This document shows, in pieces, positions 1 through 7,430 of a stretch of 16,423 bases of DNA. The stretch is from Natronohydrobacter sp. Its GTDB lineage: Bacteria > Pseudomonadota > Alphaproteobacteria > Rhodobacterales > Rhodobacteraceae. Position 1 is the stretch's first letter, and every line of letters starts with the position of its first letter. The notes beneath the pieces were generated by a model, which was not told where the DNA came from, did no database searches, and saw only the letters and a program-made list of their open reading frames with translations. The DNA is taken from NCBI GenBank assembly GCA_007118445.1, contig SKRP01000247.1:1-16423 (forward strand), read 5' to 3'. The position numbers and the translations under genes are program-made.

Positions 1-793
1 CCAGACCGAAGCGCTTGGTGCCCATGTATTTGACATGCAGGAATTTCTCGAATCCCTCGGCCTCGACCAGCTTGTTCAGGATCGCGCGGCGGCCCTGTTT
101 GGTGAACTGGATTTCCTTGCCCAGACCCTCGATCCGCTCTTTCAGCCAGGACACCTGTTCCGGGTCGGAAATATGCATGAATTGCAGCGCGAAAGTCCCG
201 CAATAGGTGCGTTTCAGGATATCGATGATCTGGCGCAGGCTGGCCACTTCCAGCCCCAGCACATTGTCGATGAAAATGGGCCGGTCCATATCGGCCTCGG
301 TGAACCCGTAAGAGGCGGGCTCCAGCTCGGGATGCGGCTCTTCCTTGCGCATGCCCAGCGGGTCGAGCTCGGCGACCAGATGGCCCCGGATGCGGTAAGC
401 GCGGATGATCATCAGCGCGCGCAGACTGTCGATCACGGCAGCGCGGACCTGCTCATCCGACAGGGAAATGCCTTTCTCGGCGGCCTTGGCGGCGATCTTG
501 TCGCCTGCGGCTTTCTTCTCGGCAGCGGGGACAGCAGGCCATTCGCTGGTCAGCGCCGAGGTCAGTTCATCCGTTGGTTGCTGCGGCCAGTCGCGCCGCG
601 CCCAGCTTGGGCCCTGGGCCGCGCGGGCGGCATCCTGCGCGCCCTCACCCAAGGCTTTGAAATACTCGGACCAGACATCATCGACCGAAGCGGGATCCTG
701 CGCATGGCGGGCCTGCAGCGCCTCGACATAGGCCGCGTTCTGCCCTTCGAGAAAGGTCTCGCCATGCATCGGGCTTGGGCTGTTATCGTTCAT
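1..793 (-). CDS. sucA: 2-oxoglutarate dehydrogenase E1 component, N-terminal part (cut by window edge)
   Basis: Thiamine-diphosphate-dependent E1 of the 2-oxoglutarate dehydrogenase complex, which decarboxylates 2-oxoglutarate and passes the succinyl group to the lipoyl E2 in the TCA cycle. About 264 codons are present, starting MNDNSPSPMHGETFLEGQNA. The frame stays open to the left edge, so the catalytic E1 core is largely outside. Recognised by the E1 N-terminal region (EALQARHAQDPASVDDVWSE) and by later family motifs (GHLVAELDPLG, PASYGFTEADMDRPIF, LQFMHISDPEQVSWLKERIE). The start is supported by an AGAGGTG ribosome binding site just upstream. It is the last visible gene of the sucC-to-sucA run, 33 bp after the DUF805 gene. 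sucB (E2) would be expected to the left; that is inference. Confidence 0.95.
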   Translation of the reverse strand, partial: MNDNSPSPMHGETFLEGQNAAYVEALQARHAQDPASVDDVWSEYFKALGEGAQDAARAAQGPSWARRDWPQQPTDELTSALTSEWPAVPAAEKKAAGDKIAAKAAEKGISLSDEQVRAAVIDSLRALMIIRAYRIRGHLVAELDPLGMRKEEPHPELEPASYGFTEADMDRPIFIDNVLGLEVASLRQIIDILKRTYCGTFALQFMHISDPEQVSWLKERIEGLGKEIQFTKQGRRAILNKLVEAEGFEKFLHVKYMGTKRFGL

Positions 794-826
794 TTTGGCA
801 CCTCTGTGACAGAGAGAAACTGGAAG

Positions 827-1327
827 TTAATTTTTCCGGCGCACGCGCGGTTCGGGACCATAGGCATTGGCCCCTTTCTGGCTGGGACGGGTCATCCACC
901 AGATGATGACAATCCCGGCGATGATCTGCGCCAGCCACAGGACCAGCAGCAGCGCGGATTGCGTGCCGGTCATCATCGGGGCGGCGCTGCCATCGGCGAC
1001 CCGGCCCAGCAGCTGACGACCGACCGATCCGGCCACGATGGCGCTGATCGTGACGATAGCCGACGGGATCAGCACCCACCAGCCGGGCTTGCCCGTATCC
1101 TGCAAACGCCGCCACGCCACTGCAAGGAACGGCACGAAGACGACAAGCTGGAAGAGGCGCGTCAGGATCGCGCGCTCTTCGCCGAAGATCAGCGCATCGA
1201 CCAGGCTGAGCACGAAAGCCCCGGCAAAGACGAACAGGAAGAACCACCAGTAGTCAGGCCGCCGCGAACGCCCTGAAAATTTCAGGGCGTTCTGAAAGCC
1301 GCTTTTCACTGCATCCACGAATGTCAT
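827..1327 (-). CDS. DUF805 inner-membrane protein between sucD and sucA
   Basis: A 166-residue protein of the DUF805 (YhaH/YhaI-like) family, biochemical function unknown. Family hallmarks are visible: FSGRSRRPDYWWFF at residues 17-30, RRLQDTGKPGWW at 73-84 and the C-terminal GANAYGPEPR at 152-161. Four hydrophobic segments at about 27-47, 58-72, 82-101 and 122-145 predict a small polytopic inner-membrane protein with a basic tail. The start is supported by GGGAGGG upstream. It lies 28 bp after sucD and 33 bp before sucA, so it is almost certainly co-transcribed with the TCA genes. Family membership is firm. Any link to 2-oxoglutarate dehydrogenase is inference from position only. Confidence 0.9.
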   Translation of the reverse strand: MTFVDAVKSGFQNALKFSGRSRRPDYWWFFLFVFAGAFVLSLVDALIFGEERAILTRLFQLVVFVPFLAVAWRRLQDTGKPGWWVLIPSAIVTISAIVAGSVGRQLLGRVADGSAAPMMTGTQSALLLVLWLAQIIAGIVIIWWMTRPSQKGANAYGPEPRVRRKN

Positions 1328-1355
1328 GTCCGGCCCTCCCAGTGCCGTAGACGGG

Positions 1356-2240
1356 TTACTTGCCGATGGCTTTCAGCACCGCCTCGCCCAGACCGGCGGG
1401 GCTTTCGGCGACGACGATCCCGGCGGATTTCATCGCCTCGATCTTGTCCTCTGCGCCGCCCTTGCCGCCTGCGACAATCGCGCCGGCATGGCCCATACGG
1501 CGGCCCGGAGGGGCTGTGCGGCCCGCGATGAAACCTGCGCAGGGCTTTGAGCGGCCGCGCTTGGCCTCGTCCTTCAGGAATTGTGCGGCTTCTTCTTCGG
1601 CGCTGCCGCCGATTTCGCCGATCATGATGATCGACTCGGTTTCGTCATCGGCGAGGAACCATTCCAGCACATCCAGATGTTCCGTCCCCTTGATCGGGTC
1701 GCCGCCGATACCCACACAGGTCGACTGGCCAAGGCCCACATCGGTCGTTTGCTTCACGGCCTCATATGTCAGCGTGCCGGAACGCGACACCACGCCCACG
1801 GACCCGCGGCGGTGGATATGGCCGGGCATGATGCCGATCTTGCAGGCGTCGGGCGTGATGACACCAGGGCAGTTGGGGCCCACCAGCACGGATTTCGACC
1901 CTTCCAGCGCGCGCTTGACGCGCATCATGTCCAGAACCGGAATGCCTTCGGTGATGCAGACGATCAGTTCCATCTCGGCGTCGATCGCTTCCAGGATCGA
2001 GTCGGCAGCAAAAGGCGGCGGAACATAGATCACGGACGCATTGGCTTCGGTCTTGGCGCGCGCTTCATGCACCGAGTTGAACACGGGCAGGTCCAGATGC
2101 GTGCTGCCGCCCTTGCCGGGCGTCACGCCGCCCACCATCTGCGTGCCGTAGGCGATGGCCTGTTCGGAATGGAACGTGCCCTGGCTGCCAGTGAAACCCT
2201 GGCAGATGACTTTGGTATGTTTATCGACAAGAACGGCCAT
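1356..2240 (-). CDS. sucD: Succinyl-CoA synthetase (ADP-forming) alpha subunit
   Basis: A 294-residue alpha subunit that carries the phosphohistidine intermediate and binds CoA. With SucC it converts succinyl-CoA, ADP and phosphate to succinate, CoA and ATP. Visible motifs are the N-terminal CoA-binding domain (VICQGFTGSQGTFHSEQAI), the LVGPNCPGVI segment, and the catalytic loop GRRMGHAGAIVAGGKGGAEDK, where His251 is the expected phosphorylated histidine. Length matches the family. An AGGAG lies 11 nt before the ATG. It is separated from sucC by a sulfotransferase-like gene, whereas in many bacteria sucC and sucD are adjacent. The 21-bp gap to that gene indicates one transcript. Confidence 0.97.
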   Translation of the reverse strand: MAVLVDKHTKVICQGFTGSQGTFHSEQAIAYGTQMVGGVTPGKGGSTHLDLPVFNSVHEARAKTEANASVIYVPPPFAADSILEAIDAEMELIVCITEGIPVLDMMRVKRALEGSKSVLVGPNCPGVITPDACKIGIMPGHIHRRGSVGVVSRSGTLTYEAVKQTTDVGLGQSTCVGIGGDPIKGTEHLDVLEWFLADDETESIIMIGEIGGSAEEEAAQFLKDEAKRGRSKPCAGFIAGRTAPPGRRMGHAGAIVAGGKGGAEDKIEAMKSAGIVVAESPAGLGEAVLKAIGK

Positions 2241-2261
2241 TGGGGTCTGAACTCCTGTATA

Positions 2262-2945
2262 TCAGGCGCGCTGCGGGGCGCGCAAACTTTGCTCCAAGCT
2301 GTAGAACGGGGCCAGCAGCTCGAAATCGGATTGTGTATGGGTGACGATCTGCGCCTGTGCCTCGGGTGACAGATCGTCAAAACCGAGAGCCACGCGGGAC
2401 CGTTGTTCATTTTCCAGAACGAAGGGCTGGCCCAGCCGTTCCGAAAGCGTGTCTTGCATCGCGCCTGCATCCTCGACCCGGAACACCGCGTCAAAGCGGT
2501 TCAGATCAGGGCCAAGGAATTGCGCGAAATTGTCTGTGTGATGCTTGATCGAAGGCACCTGCGCGCGGTAGCGCGGCAGGTCGCGGAAGAAGGCATCGGC
2601 AGAGGGCATCGGGTCAAGCGTCGCATCGGGCGCCTTTTCCAGCGCCTTGGCGACGTCACGGTGATCGCAAACGCGGTTGGTATAGACCGACAGCAAACGG
2701 CGGATCGGGTTGCGGATGATGGTGAAGATCCACAGCCCCGCCAGCCCTGCCAGATCGGGCGGCTCGATGCTCTTGATCCGGTCGGCCACGCGCTGGCGGT
2801 AGAAGCGGTGGATATTGCCGCCAAATGCTGCGCGATCAAATTCCGTGCCGTGTTCCAGCTTGTAGAAGCTGCGCAGCACCGATGTGGACATGCATTTCGG
2901 CACCCCCACAAAGGCCACTCCATAGCTGTCGAAAGCTGCGATCAC
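2262..2945 (-). CDS. Sulfotransferase-family-2-like protein embedded between sucC and sucD
   Basis: A 227-residue protein resembling PAPS-dependent sulfotransferases of the Sulfotransfer_2 group. The 5'-phosphosulfate loop is seen at residues 14-22 (GVPKCMSTS, with K17). A 3'-phosphate-binding motif follows at 74-88 (FTIIRNPIRRLLSVY, with R78, R82/R83 and S86 in the usual R-x-P-x-x-R-x-x-S order). No signal peptide is evident, so it is probably cytosolic or peripheral. The start codon is GTG, supported by CAGGGGG 9 nt upstream. The gene sits 21 bp after sucC and 21 bp before sucD in the same orientation, so it should be co-expressed with succinyl-CoA synthetase. The acceptor cannot be told from sequence; a cell-surface glycan is a guess from family behaviour. 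Base composition looks like the neighbours, so there is no sign of recent transfer. Confidence 0.82.
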   Translation of the reverse strand: MIAAFDSYGVAFVGVPKCMSTSVLRSFYKLEHGTEFDRAAFGGNIHRFYRQRVADRIKSIEPPDLAGLAGLWIFTIIRNPIRRLLSVYTNRVCDHRDVAKALEKAPDATLDPMPSADAFFRDLPRYRAQVPSIKHHTDNFAQFLGPDLNRFDAVFRVEDAGAMQDTLSERLGQPFVLENEQRSRVALGFDDLSPEAQAQIVTHTQSDFELLAPFYSLEQSLRAPQRA

Positions 2946-2966
2946 GTCCCGGACCCCCTGCGCGCC

Positions 2967-4160
2967 TCAGCCCTTGACCGCTTTGACGATCTTTTCGGCA
3001 CCATCCTTCAGATCGTCGGCTGCGATCACGTTGAGCCCCGAATTGCGGATGATATCCTTGCCCAGATCGACATTCGTGCCTTCCAGACGCACGACAAGCG
3101 GCACTTGCAACCCGACTTCCTTCACGGCGGCAATCACACCTTCGGCGATGATATCGCAGCGCATGATGCCGCCGAAGATATTGACAAGGATGCCCTTCAC
3201 ATTCGGATCAGAGGTGATGATCTTGAAAGCCTCGGTCACCTTCTCCTTGGTCGCACCACCGCCCACATCCAGGAAATTGGCAGGCTCGGAGCCGTAGAGC
3301 TTGATGATATCCATCGTCGCCATCGCCAGACCCGCGCCATTGACCATGCAGCCGATCTCGCCATCGAGCGCGATATAGTTCAGGTCGTATTTCGAGGCCG
3401 CGAGTTCCTTGGCGTCCTCTTCCGTCTCGTCGCGCAGGGCGAGAATTTCCTGCTGGCGATACAGCGCGTTGGAATCGAAGCCCATCTTCGCATCAAGGCA
3501 TTTCAGATCGCCCTTGTCGGTCACGATCAGCGGGTTGATCTCGACCATCTCGGCATCGCGCTCGACAAACAGCTTGTAGAGCTTGTTCACCAGATCAACA
3601 CATTGCTTGACCTGCTTGCCTTCCAGCCCCAGCGAGAAAGCAACACGGCGACCGTGGAAGCCCTGGATGCCCGAAGCCGGGTCGATCGAGAAGGACAGGA
3701 TTTTTTCGGGCGTGTTGGCCGCGACTTCCTCGATATCCATGCCGCCCTCGGTCGAGCAGACAAAGCTGATGCGGCTGGTCACACGGTCCACCAGCAGCGC
3801 GAGATACAGCTCGCGCTCGATATCCGAGCCATCTTCGATATAGATGCGATTGACCTGCTTGCCGGCCGGGCCGGTCTGATGCGTGACCAGCGTGCGGCCC
3901 AGCATGGCTTTCGCGTGCTCTTCAGCCTCAGCGACCGATTTGGCCAGACGCACCCCGCCCTTTTCCCCGGCCGAGGCTTCCTTGAAGCTGCCCTTGCCGC
4001 GACCACCTGCATGGATCTGGGCCTTCACAACCCAGAGCGGGCCATCCAGCTCACCAGCGGCCGATTTTGCTTCTTCCGCCTTGAAAACGATGCGGCCATC
4101 CGAGACCGGCACCCCGTATGAGCGCAGCAGCCCCTTGGCCTGATATTCGTGAATGTTCAT
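2967..4160 (-). CDS. sucC: Succinyl-CoA synthetase (ADP-forming) beta subunit
   Basis: A 397-residue ATP-grasp beta subunit that determines nucleotide specificity and pairs with SucD. The N-terminus MNIHEYQAKGLLRSYGVPV, the ATP-grasp glycine loop at residues 51-57 (AGGRGKG), the NGAGLAMATMD stretch, FLDVGGGA and VNIFGGIMRCDIIA are all family signatures. Length is normal. It is the first gene of the sucC - sulfotransferase - sucD - DUF805 - sucA run. A 253-bp gap separates it from mdh, with an mdh terminator and a paired palindrome in between, so it probably has its own promoter. An ACAGGTCC sequence precedes the ATG. Confidence 0.97.
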   Translation of the reverse strand: MNIHEYQAKGLLRSYGVPVSDGRIVFKAEEAKSAAGELDGPLWVVKAQIHAGGRGKGSFKEASAGEKGGVRLAKSVAEAEEHAKAMLGRTLVTHQTGPAGKQVNRIYIEDGSDIERELYLALLVDRVTSRISFVCSTEGGMDIEEVAANTPEKILSFSIDPASGIQGFHGRRVAFSLGLEGKQVKQCVDLVNKLYKLFVERDAEMVEINPLIVTDKGDLKCLDAKMGFDSNALYRQQEILALRDETEEDAKELAASKYDLNYIALDGEIGCMVNGAGLAMATMDIIKLYGSEPANFLDVGGGATKEKVTEAFKIITSDPNVKGILVNIFGGIMRCDIIAEGVIAAVKEVGLQVPLVVRLEGTNVDLGKDIIRNSGLNVIAADDLKDGAEKIVKAVKG

Positions 4161-4360
4161 GGACCTGTCCCGTTTCTGACATATCTTGCACCCCCGTGCA
4201 TGGCAGACTGAGCGCGAAAAACAACGATAAATCGCCTTGAATCGTAGCGATCAGCAGAAAATCGGAACTTCGTGATCACAGTTTTCAAAGGTGTGATCAC
4301 AAATTTTCGCCACGACACGCCGCCCTGTTGAATGTGACCGCAAACATGGATTCGGACGCG
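4161..4360 (-). promoter_or_regulatory. Upstream region of the sucC operon
   Basis: AT-richer stretch between the mdh terminator and sucC. It holds two palindromes (listed separately) and, close to the sucC start, a small hairpin TGCAC-cccc-GTGCA (4187-4200) that would lie in the 5' untranslated RNA. A TTGAAA hexamer lies between the palindromes (4283-4288), but I see no convincing -10 at the right distance, so I do not assign a promoter to exact bases. No open reading frame of interest is present. Confidence 0.5.
4272..4301. promoter_or_regulatory. Paired palindromic operator candidate upstream of sucC
   Basis: Two copies of the perfect palindrome GTGATCAC (4272-4279 and 4293-4300; the second extends to TGTGATCACA at 4292-4301). 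Their centres are 21 bp apart, i.e. two helical turns. Both copies are also followed by a similar TTTTC tract, so the unit is a direct repeat as well. This is the geometry of a dimeric or tetrameric repressor/activator site. The regulator is unknown. The GT-N4-AC form would suit a GntR-type protein, but that is inference. Confidence 0.55.
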
Positions 4361-4386
4361 AAAAGGCCGCACCTTGCGGCGCGGCC
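4361..4386 (-). terminator. Rho-independent terminator of mdh
   Basis: Read on the minus strand, GGCCGC and GCGGCC (or the nested GCCGC-AAGGT-GCGGC) form a GC-rich hairpin directly followed by CTTTT. It lies 27 bp after the mdh stop codon and separates mdh from the sucC operon. Confidence 0.75.
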
Positions 4387-4413
4387 CCTGGGTCAGTCGA
4401 GTCGTGAACAGGC

Positions 4414-5376
4414 TCAGGCGAGGGAGGGATCAATCCCCTTGCAGGCCTCGACCAGACCGCGCACAGCTTCTACGGAATTGTCAAACATCGCCTGCTCGTC
4501 CTTGGTCATCTTGATATCGACAACCTTCTCGATCCCGCCTGCGCCGATGATCGTGGGCACGCCGACATACATGCCCTTCAGGCCGAATTCCCCATCACAC
4601 CAGGCCGCGCAGGGCAGCAGGCGGCGCTGATCCTTCAGATAGGCTTCGGCCATCTCGATGGCGCTGGTCGCAGGCGCGTAAAAGGCCGAGCCGGTTTTCA
4701 GCAGACCGACAATTTCCGCACCCCCGTCGCGCGTGCGCTGCACGATCGCATCCAGCCTGTCCTTGGAGGTCCAGCCCATATCGACCAGATCAGGCAGCGG
4801 GATACCAGCCACCGTCGAATAGCGCACCAGCGGCACCATCGTATCGCCATGCCCGCCCAGCACGAAAGCCGTCACATCGCGCATCGACACGTTGAATTCC
4901 AGCGACAGGAAATGCCGGAAGCGCGCGCTGTCTAGCACGCCTGCCATGCCGACCACCTTGCCATGCGGCAGGCCGGAAAATTCGCGCAGCGCCCAGACCA
5001 TCGCATCCAGCGGGTTGGTGATGCAGATGACAAAGGCATCGGGGGCATGGGCGGCAATGCCCTCGCCCACGGATTTCATCACTTTCAGGTTGATGCCCAA
5101 GAGATCGTCGCGGCTCATGCCCGGTTTGCGCGGCACGCCTGCGGTCACGATGCAGACATCGGCACCTGCGATATCGGCATAATCATTGGTGCCCTTGAAA
5201 CGGCCATCGAACCCTTCCGAGGGGCCGGATTCGGCGATATCGAGCGCCTTGCCCTGCGGCGTGCCTTCGGCGATGTCGAACATGATTACATCGCCGAGTT
5301 CCTTGATGGCGGCGAGATGAGCGAGCGTGCCGCCAATCTGTCCCGCGCCGATCAGTGCTATCTTGGGTCTGGCCAT
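4414..5376 (-). CDS. mdh: Malate dehydrogenase (NAD-dependent, LDH-like type)
   Basis: A 320-residue enzyme that oxidises malate to oxaloacetate with NAD in the TCA cycle. Residues visible: nucleotide-binding GAGQIG at 10-15 with D34 after the second strand (NAD preference), substrate arginines R83 and R89 in VPRKPGMSRDD, R152 in the DSARF motif, and catalytic H176 in GGHGDTM. Length and motif set match the LDH-like MDH of alphaproteobacteria rather than the E. coli type. GGAG lies 8 nt before the ATG. A weak promoter-like pair TTGCAA (5434-5439) and TACGCA (5411-5416) with a 17-bp spacer lies upstream, plus a small inverted repeat TGACGC/GCGTCA (5401-5424). Own terminator downstream. Confidence 0.97.
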   Translation of the reverse strand: MARPKIALIGAGQIGGTLAHLAAIKELGDVIMFDIAEGTPQGKALDIAESGPSEGFDGRFKGTNDYADIAGADVCIVTAGVPRKPGMSRDDLLGINLKVMKSVGEGIAAHAPDAFVICITNPLDAMVWALREFSGLPHGKVVGMAGVLDSARFRHFLSLEFNVSMRDVTAFVLGGHGDTMVPLVRYSTVAGIPLPDLVDMGWTSKDRLDAIVQRTRDGGAEIVGLLKTGSAFYAPATSAIEMAEAYLKDQRRLLPCAAWCDGEFGLKGMYVGVPTIIGAGGIEKVVDIKMTKDEQAMFDNSVEAVRGLVEACKGIDPSLA

Positions 5377-5504
5377 CAGTGATCTCCGGATCGTTGGTTA
5401 TGACGCGCTGTGCGTAGTGCGTCAGGGCCTTCATTGCAAGAGTGTCACGAAATCGGGAGCACTGGTAGCGCTGACGCTCCCCCCTGCGGCCAGAGCGCCA
5501 ACAG

Positions 5505-7427
5505 CTACCGCTCGGTCAGCTTCAGCTCGATCCGCCGGTTGCGCTGCCGTGCCTCGAATGTGTTGCGCGGGTCCACAGGCCGGTATTCGCCAAACCCCGC
5601 CGCAGACAGCCGGAAGGCCGGAAAGCCGCGCTCTTCGGTCAGGTAGCGCACCACAGACAGCGCGCGGGCCTGCGACAGCGCCCAGTTATCGGCAAAGCGC
5701 CCGCCCGGCGCGATGGGCAGATTGTCGGTATGGCCCTCGACCTGCAGGATCCAGTCGATATCCTCGGGAATGCGGTCGGCCACCTCGCTGAGGATCGCCA
5801 CCGCATCGCCGATCTGCGCGCGGCCCTCGGGGGACAGATCGGCAGAGCCAAGCTGAAACAGCACTTCCGAGGAGAACACAAAACGGTCACCCACGACCTC
5901 GACCCCGTCGCGCCCTTCCAGCACCTGCCGCAGCTGGCCGAAAAATTCGGAGCGGAAGTTTTCCAGCCGCTCACGCTCGGCGGCTTCCAGATCGGCGCGG
6001 CGGCGCTCTTCGGCGGCCAGTTGCGCCAGAGCAAGGTTCAGATCCGCGCCCAGGCTTTCGATCTGGGTCTGCGCGGCGGCGTCGCGCGCGCGCGCTTCGC
6101 CCAGCAGATCCTGCAATCCACCCACCTGCTCGCGCAGGGCTGCCACCTGCTGGTTCAGCACTTCCAGACGGCGCTGGTCGGCCAGCGCCTGCGCATCACG
6201 CGCAACCAGCTCGCTTTCCGCGACGGCGCGCAGGGCTGCCATCTGTTCGCGCGCGCTGATTTCGCGGTCAAGGGCTGCATCCATCTCGGCCTGATCGGCG
6301 CGCGCTGCCGCCAGCAGGGTCAGGGTTTCCTCGGCGCGGCGGCGCTCTTCCTCCAGCGCAAGGGTCATCGAAGTAAGCTCGGCATCCGCATCTTCCAGCC
6401 GCGCGCGCAGTGCATCTGCTGCCGCCGCATCGGCCAGACGGCGGCGCTCTTCCTCTGAGAGTTGCGCTTCGGCATCGGCCAGTTGCGCGCGCAGGGCTTC
6501 GGCAGCGGCCAATTCGGCCAGACGGCGGCTTTCTTCTTCGCTCAGCTGCGCCTCAGCCTCGGCGAGCCGCGCGCGCAAAGCCTCTGCCGCCGCGCTTTCT
6601 GCCAGCGCTTCGGCCTCGGCTTCACTCAGTTCCGCGCGTAGGGCCGCATCGGCTTCGGACAGTTCCTCGCGCGCGGCCTCGGATTCGGCCAGCGCTGCGG
6701 CCAGGTCGGCCAGGCTGGTGTCGCGGCGGGTCGCCTCATCCTGCGCCTGCGCCAGTGCTGCGGAAAGCTGCGCAAGGGTCGCTTCCTGCGCCAATGCCTC
6801 GGCCTGCGCCTGCGCGAGCGCGGCTTCGACCGCATCCGCGCGGGCTGCAGCCAGTCGCGCGGCTTCGGCCTCGGCGCTCAATTCGTCGCGCAATCCGGCC
6901 AGCGCGAGTTCCAGCGCTTCCTGTTCGGACAGCGCGCGGGCCTGCGCATCCTCCAGCGCCGCCACATCCGCCGCCAATGCCGCGCCTTCGGCCAGCGCTG
7001 TGTCGCGCGCAGCGATCAGGGACGCGACCTGTGCTTCGAAATCGGTGATGCGCGCCTGCGCGGCGTCCAGTTCGTCCCCGCGCGCCGCCAGTTCCTGATC
7101 CAGCGTCGCGATCTGCGACAGCCGCGCAGCGGCCAGCGCGCGCGACTGGTCCAGATCATCACTCAGGCTGTCGACCTGCCCTTCCAGCGCCGAGACCCGC
7201 GCGCGCGACAGGCCCAGCGCATTGGCGAGGCTTGCCACTTCGGCCGACAGCCCTTCCAGTTGGGTATCCTGCGCCGAGATCGTGTCGCGCAGCACGAATT
7301 GCACGATCATGAAAATCGACAGCACGAACATCAGCACCAGCAGAAGCGCCGTCATCGCATCGACGAAGCCCGGCCAGATCGCGCCCGATACATCGCGGCG
7401 TTGCCCGGATCTGCGCGCCAGCGCCAT
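5505..7427 (-). CDS. MotB/ZorB-like protein: membrane anchor, very long rod, OmpA/MotB peptidoglycan-binding domain
   Basis: A 640-residue protein. One N-terminal membrane helix lies at about 19-46 (PGFVDAMTALLLVLMFVL), with D23 where MotB-type stators carry the proton-binding Asp. A charged, Ala/Glu/Leu-rich heptad region follows at about 47-490. The C-terminal OmpA-like domain (about 510-640) has VEGHTDNLPI at 563-572 (D568), LSQARALSVVRYL at 585-596 (R588) and RQRNRRIEL near the end. The HTDNLPI...NWALS spacing is MotB-like. There is no proline between P19 and P533, so the middle should be nearly continuous helix; two-and-a-half 28-residue repeats sit at 279-350. The start lies 3 bp after the stop of the channel-like gene, with GAGGGC inside that gene as ribosome binding site, so the two are translated together. 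Likely a periplasm-spanning stator subunit anchored to the wall; the job of the motor is unknown. Confidence 0.85.
   Translation of the reverse strand: MALARRSGQRRDVSGAIWPGFVDAMTALLLVLMFVLSIFMIVQFVLRDTISAQDTQLEGLSAEVASLANALGLSRARVSALEGQVDSLSDDLDQSRALAAARLSQIATLDQELAARGDELDAAQARITDFEAQVASLIAARDTALAEGAALAADVAALEDAQARALSEQEALELALAGLRDELSAEAEAARLAAARADAVEAALAQAQAEALAQEATLAQLSAALAQAQDEATRRDTSLADLAAALAESEAAREELSEADAALRAELSEAEAEALAESAAAEALRARLAEAEAQLSEEESRRLAELAAAEALRAQLADAEAQLSEEERRRLADAAAADALRARLEDADAELTSMTLALEEERRRAEETLTLLAAARADQAEMDAALDREISAREQMAALRAVAESELVARDAQALADQRRLEVLNQQVAALREQVGGLQDLLGEARARDAAAQTQIESLGADLNLALAQLAAEERRRADLEAAERERLENFRSEFFGQLRQVLEGRDGVEVVGDRFVFSSEVLFQLGSADLSPEGRAQIGDAVAILSEVADRIPEDIDWILQVEGHTDNLPIAPGGRFADNWALSQARALSVVRYLTEERGFPAFRLSAAGFGEYRPVDPRNTFEARQRNRRIELKLTER
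6378..6593 (-). repeat. Coding tandem repeat, 84-bp unit (28 residues)
   Basis: Within the rod of the MotB-like protein, residues 279-306, 307-334 and 335-350 (partial) repeat the pattern AAAEALRARLAEAEAQLSEE followed by a charged -RRLA- end. The unit of 28 residues is exactly four heptads, so copies can be added or lost without breaking coiled-coil phase. The DNA is repetitive too, e.g. recurrent GGCGGCGCTCTTCCTC-like blocks on the plus strand. Confidence 0.8.
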
Positions 7428-7430
7428 GCT

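Noticed and set aside
35..1276. Plus-strand reading frame over sucA and the DUF805 gene
   Set aside because: The minus-strand genes match known families; the plus frame has no recognisable domain.
2403..4121. Long plus-strand reading frame of 572 codons
   Set aside because: Lies opposite sucC and the sulfotransferase-like gene. Its composition (His/Arg/Asp rich, no domain pattern) is typical of antisense frames in high-GC DNA.
4272..4301. CRP/FNR-type sites
   Set aside because: CRP sites need TGTGA and TCACA separated by six bases; here the half-sites touch with no spacer.
5455..5481. Hairpin GGGAGC/GCTCCC after the MotB-like gene, possible terminator
   Set aside because: Fifteen-base loop, six-pair stem and no T tract on the minus strand (GATTTCG follows); too weak to call.
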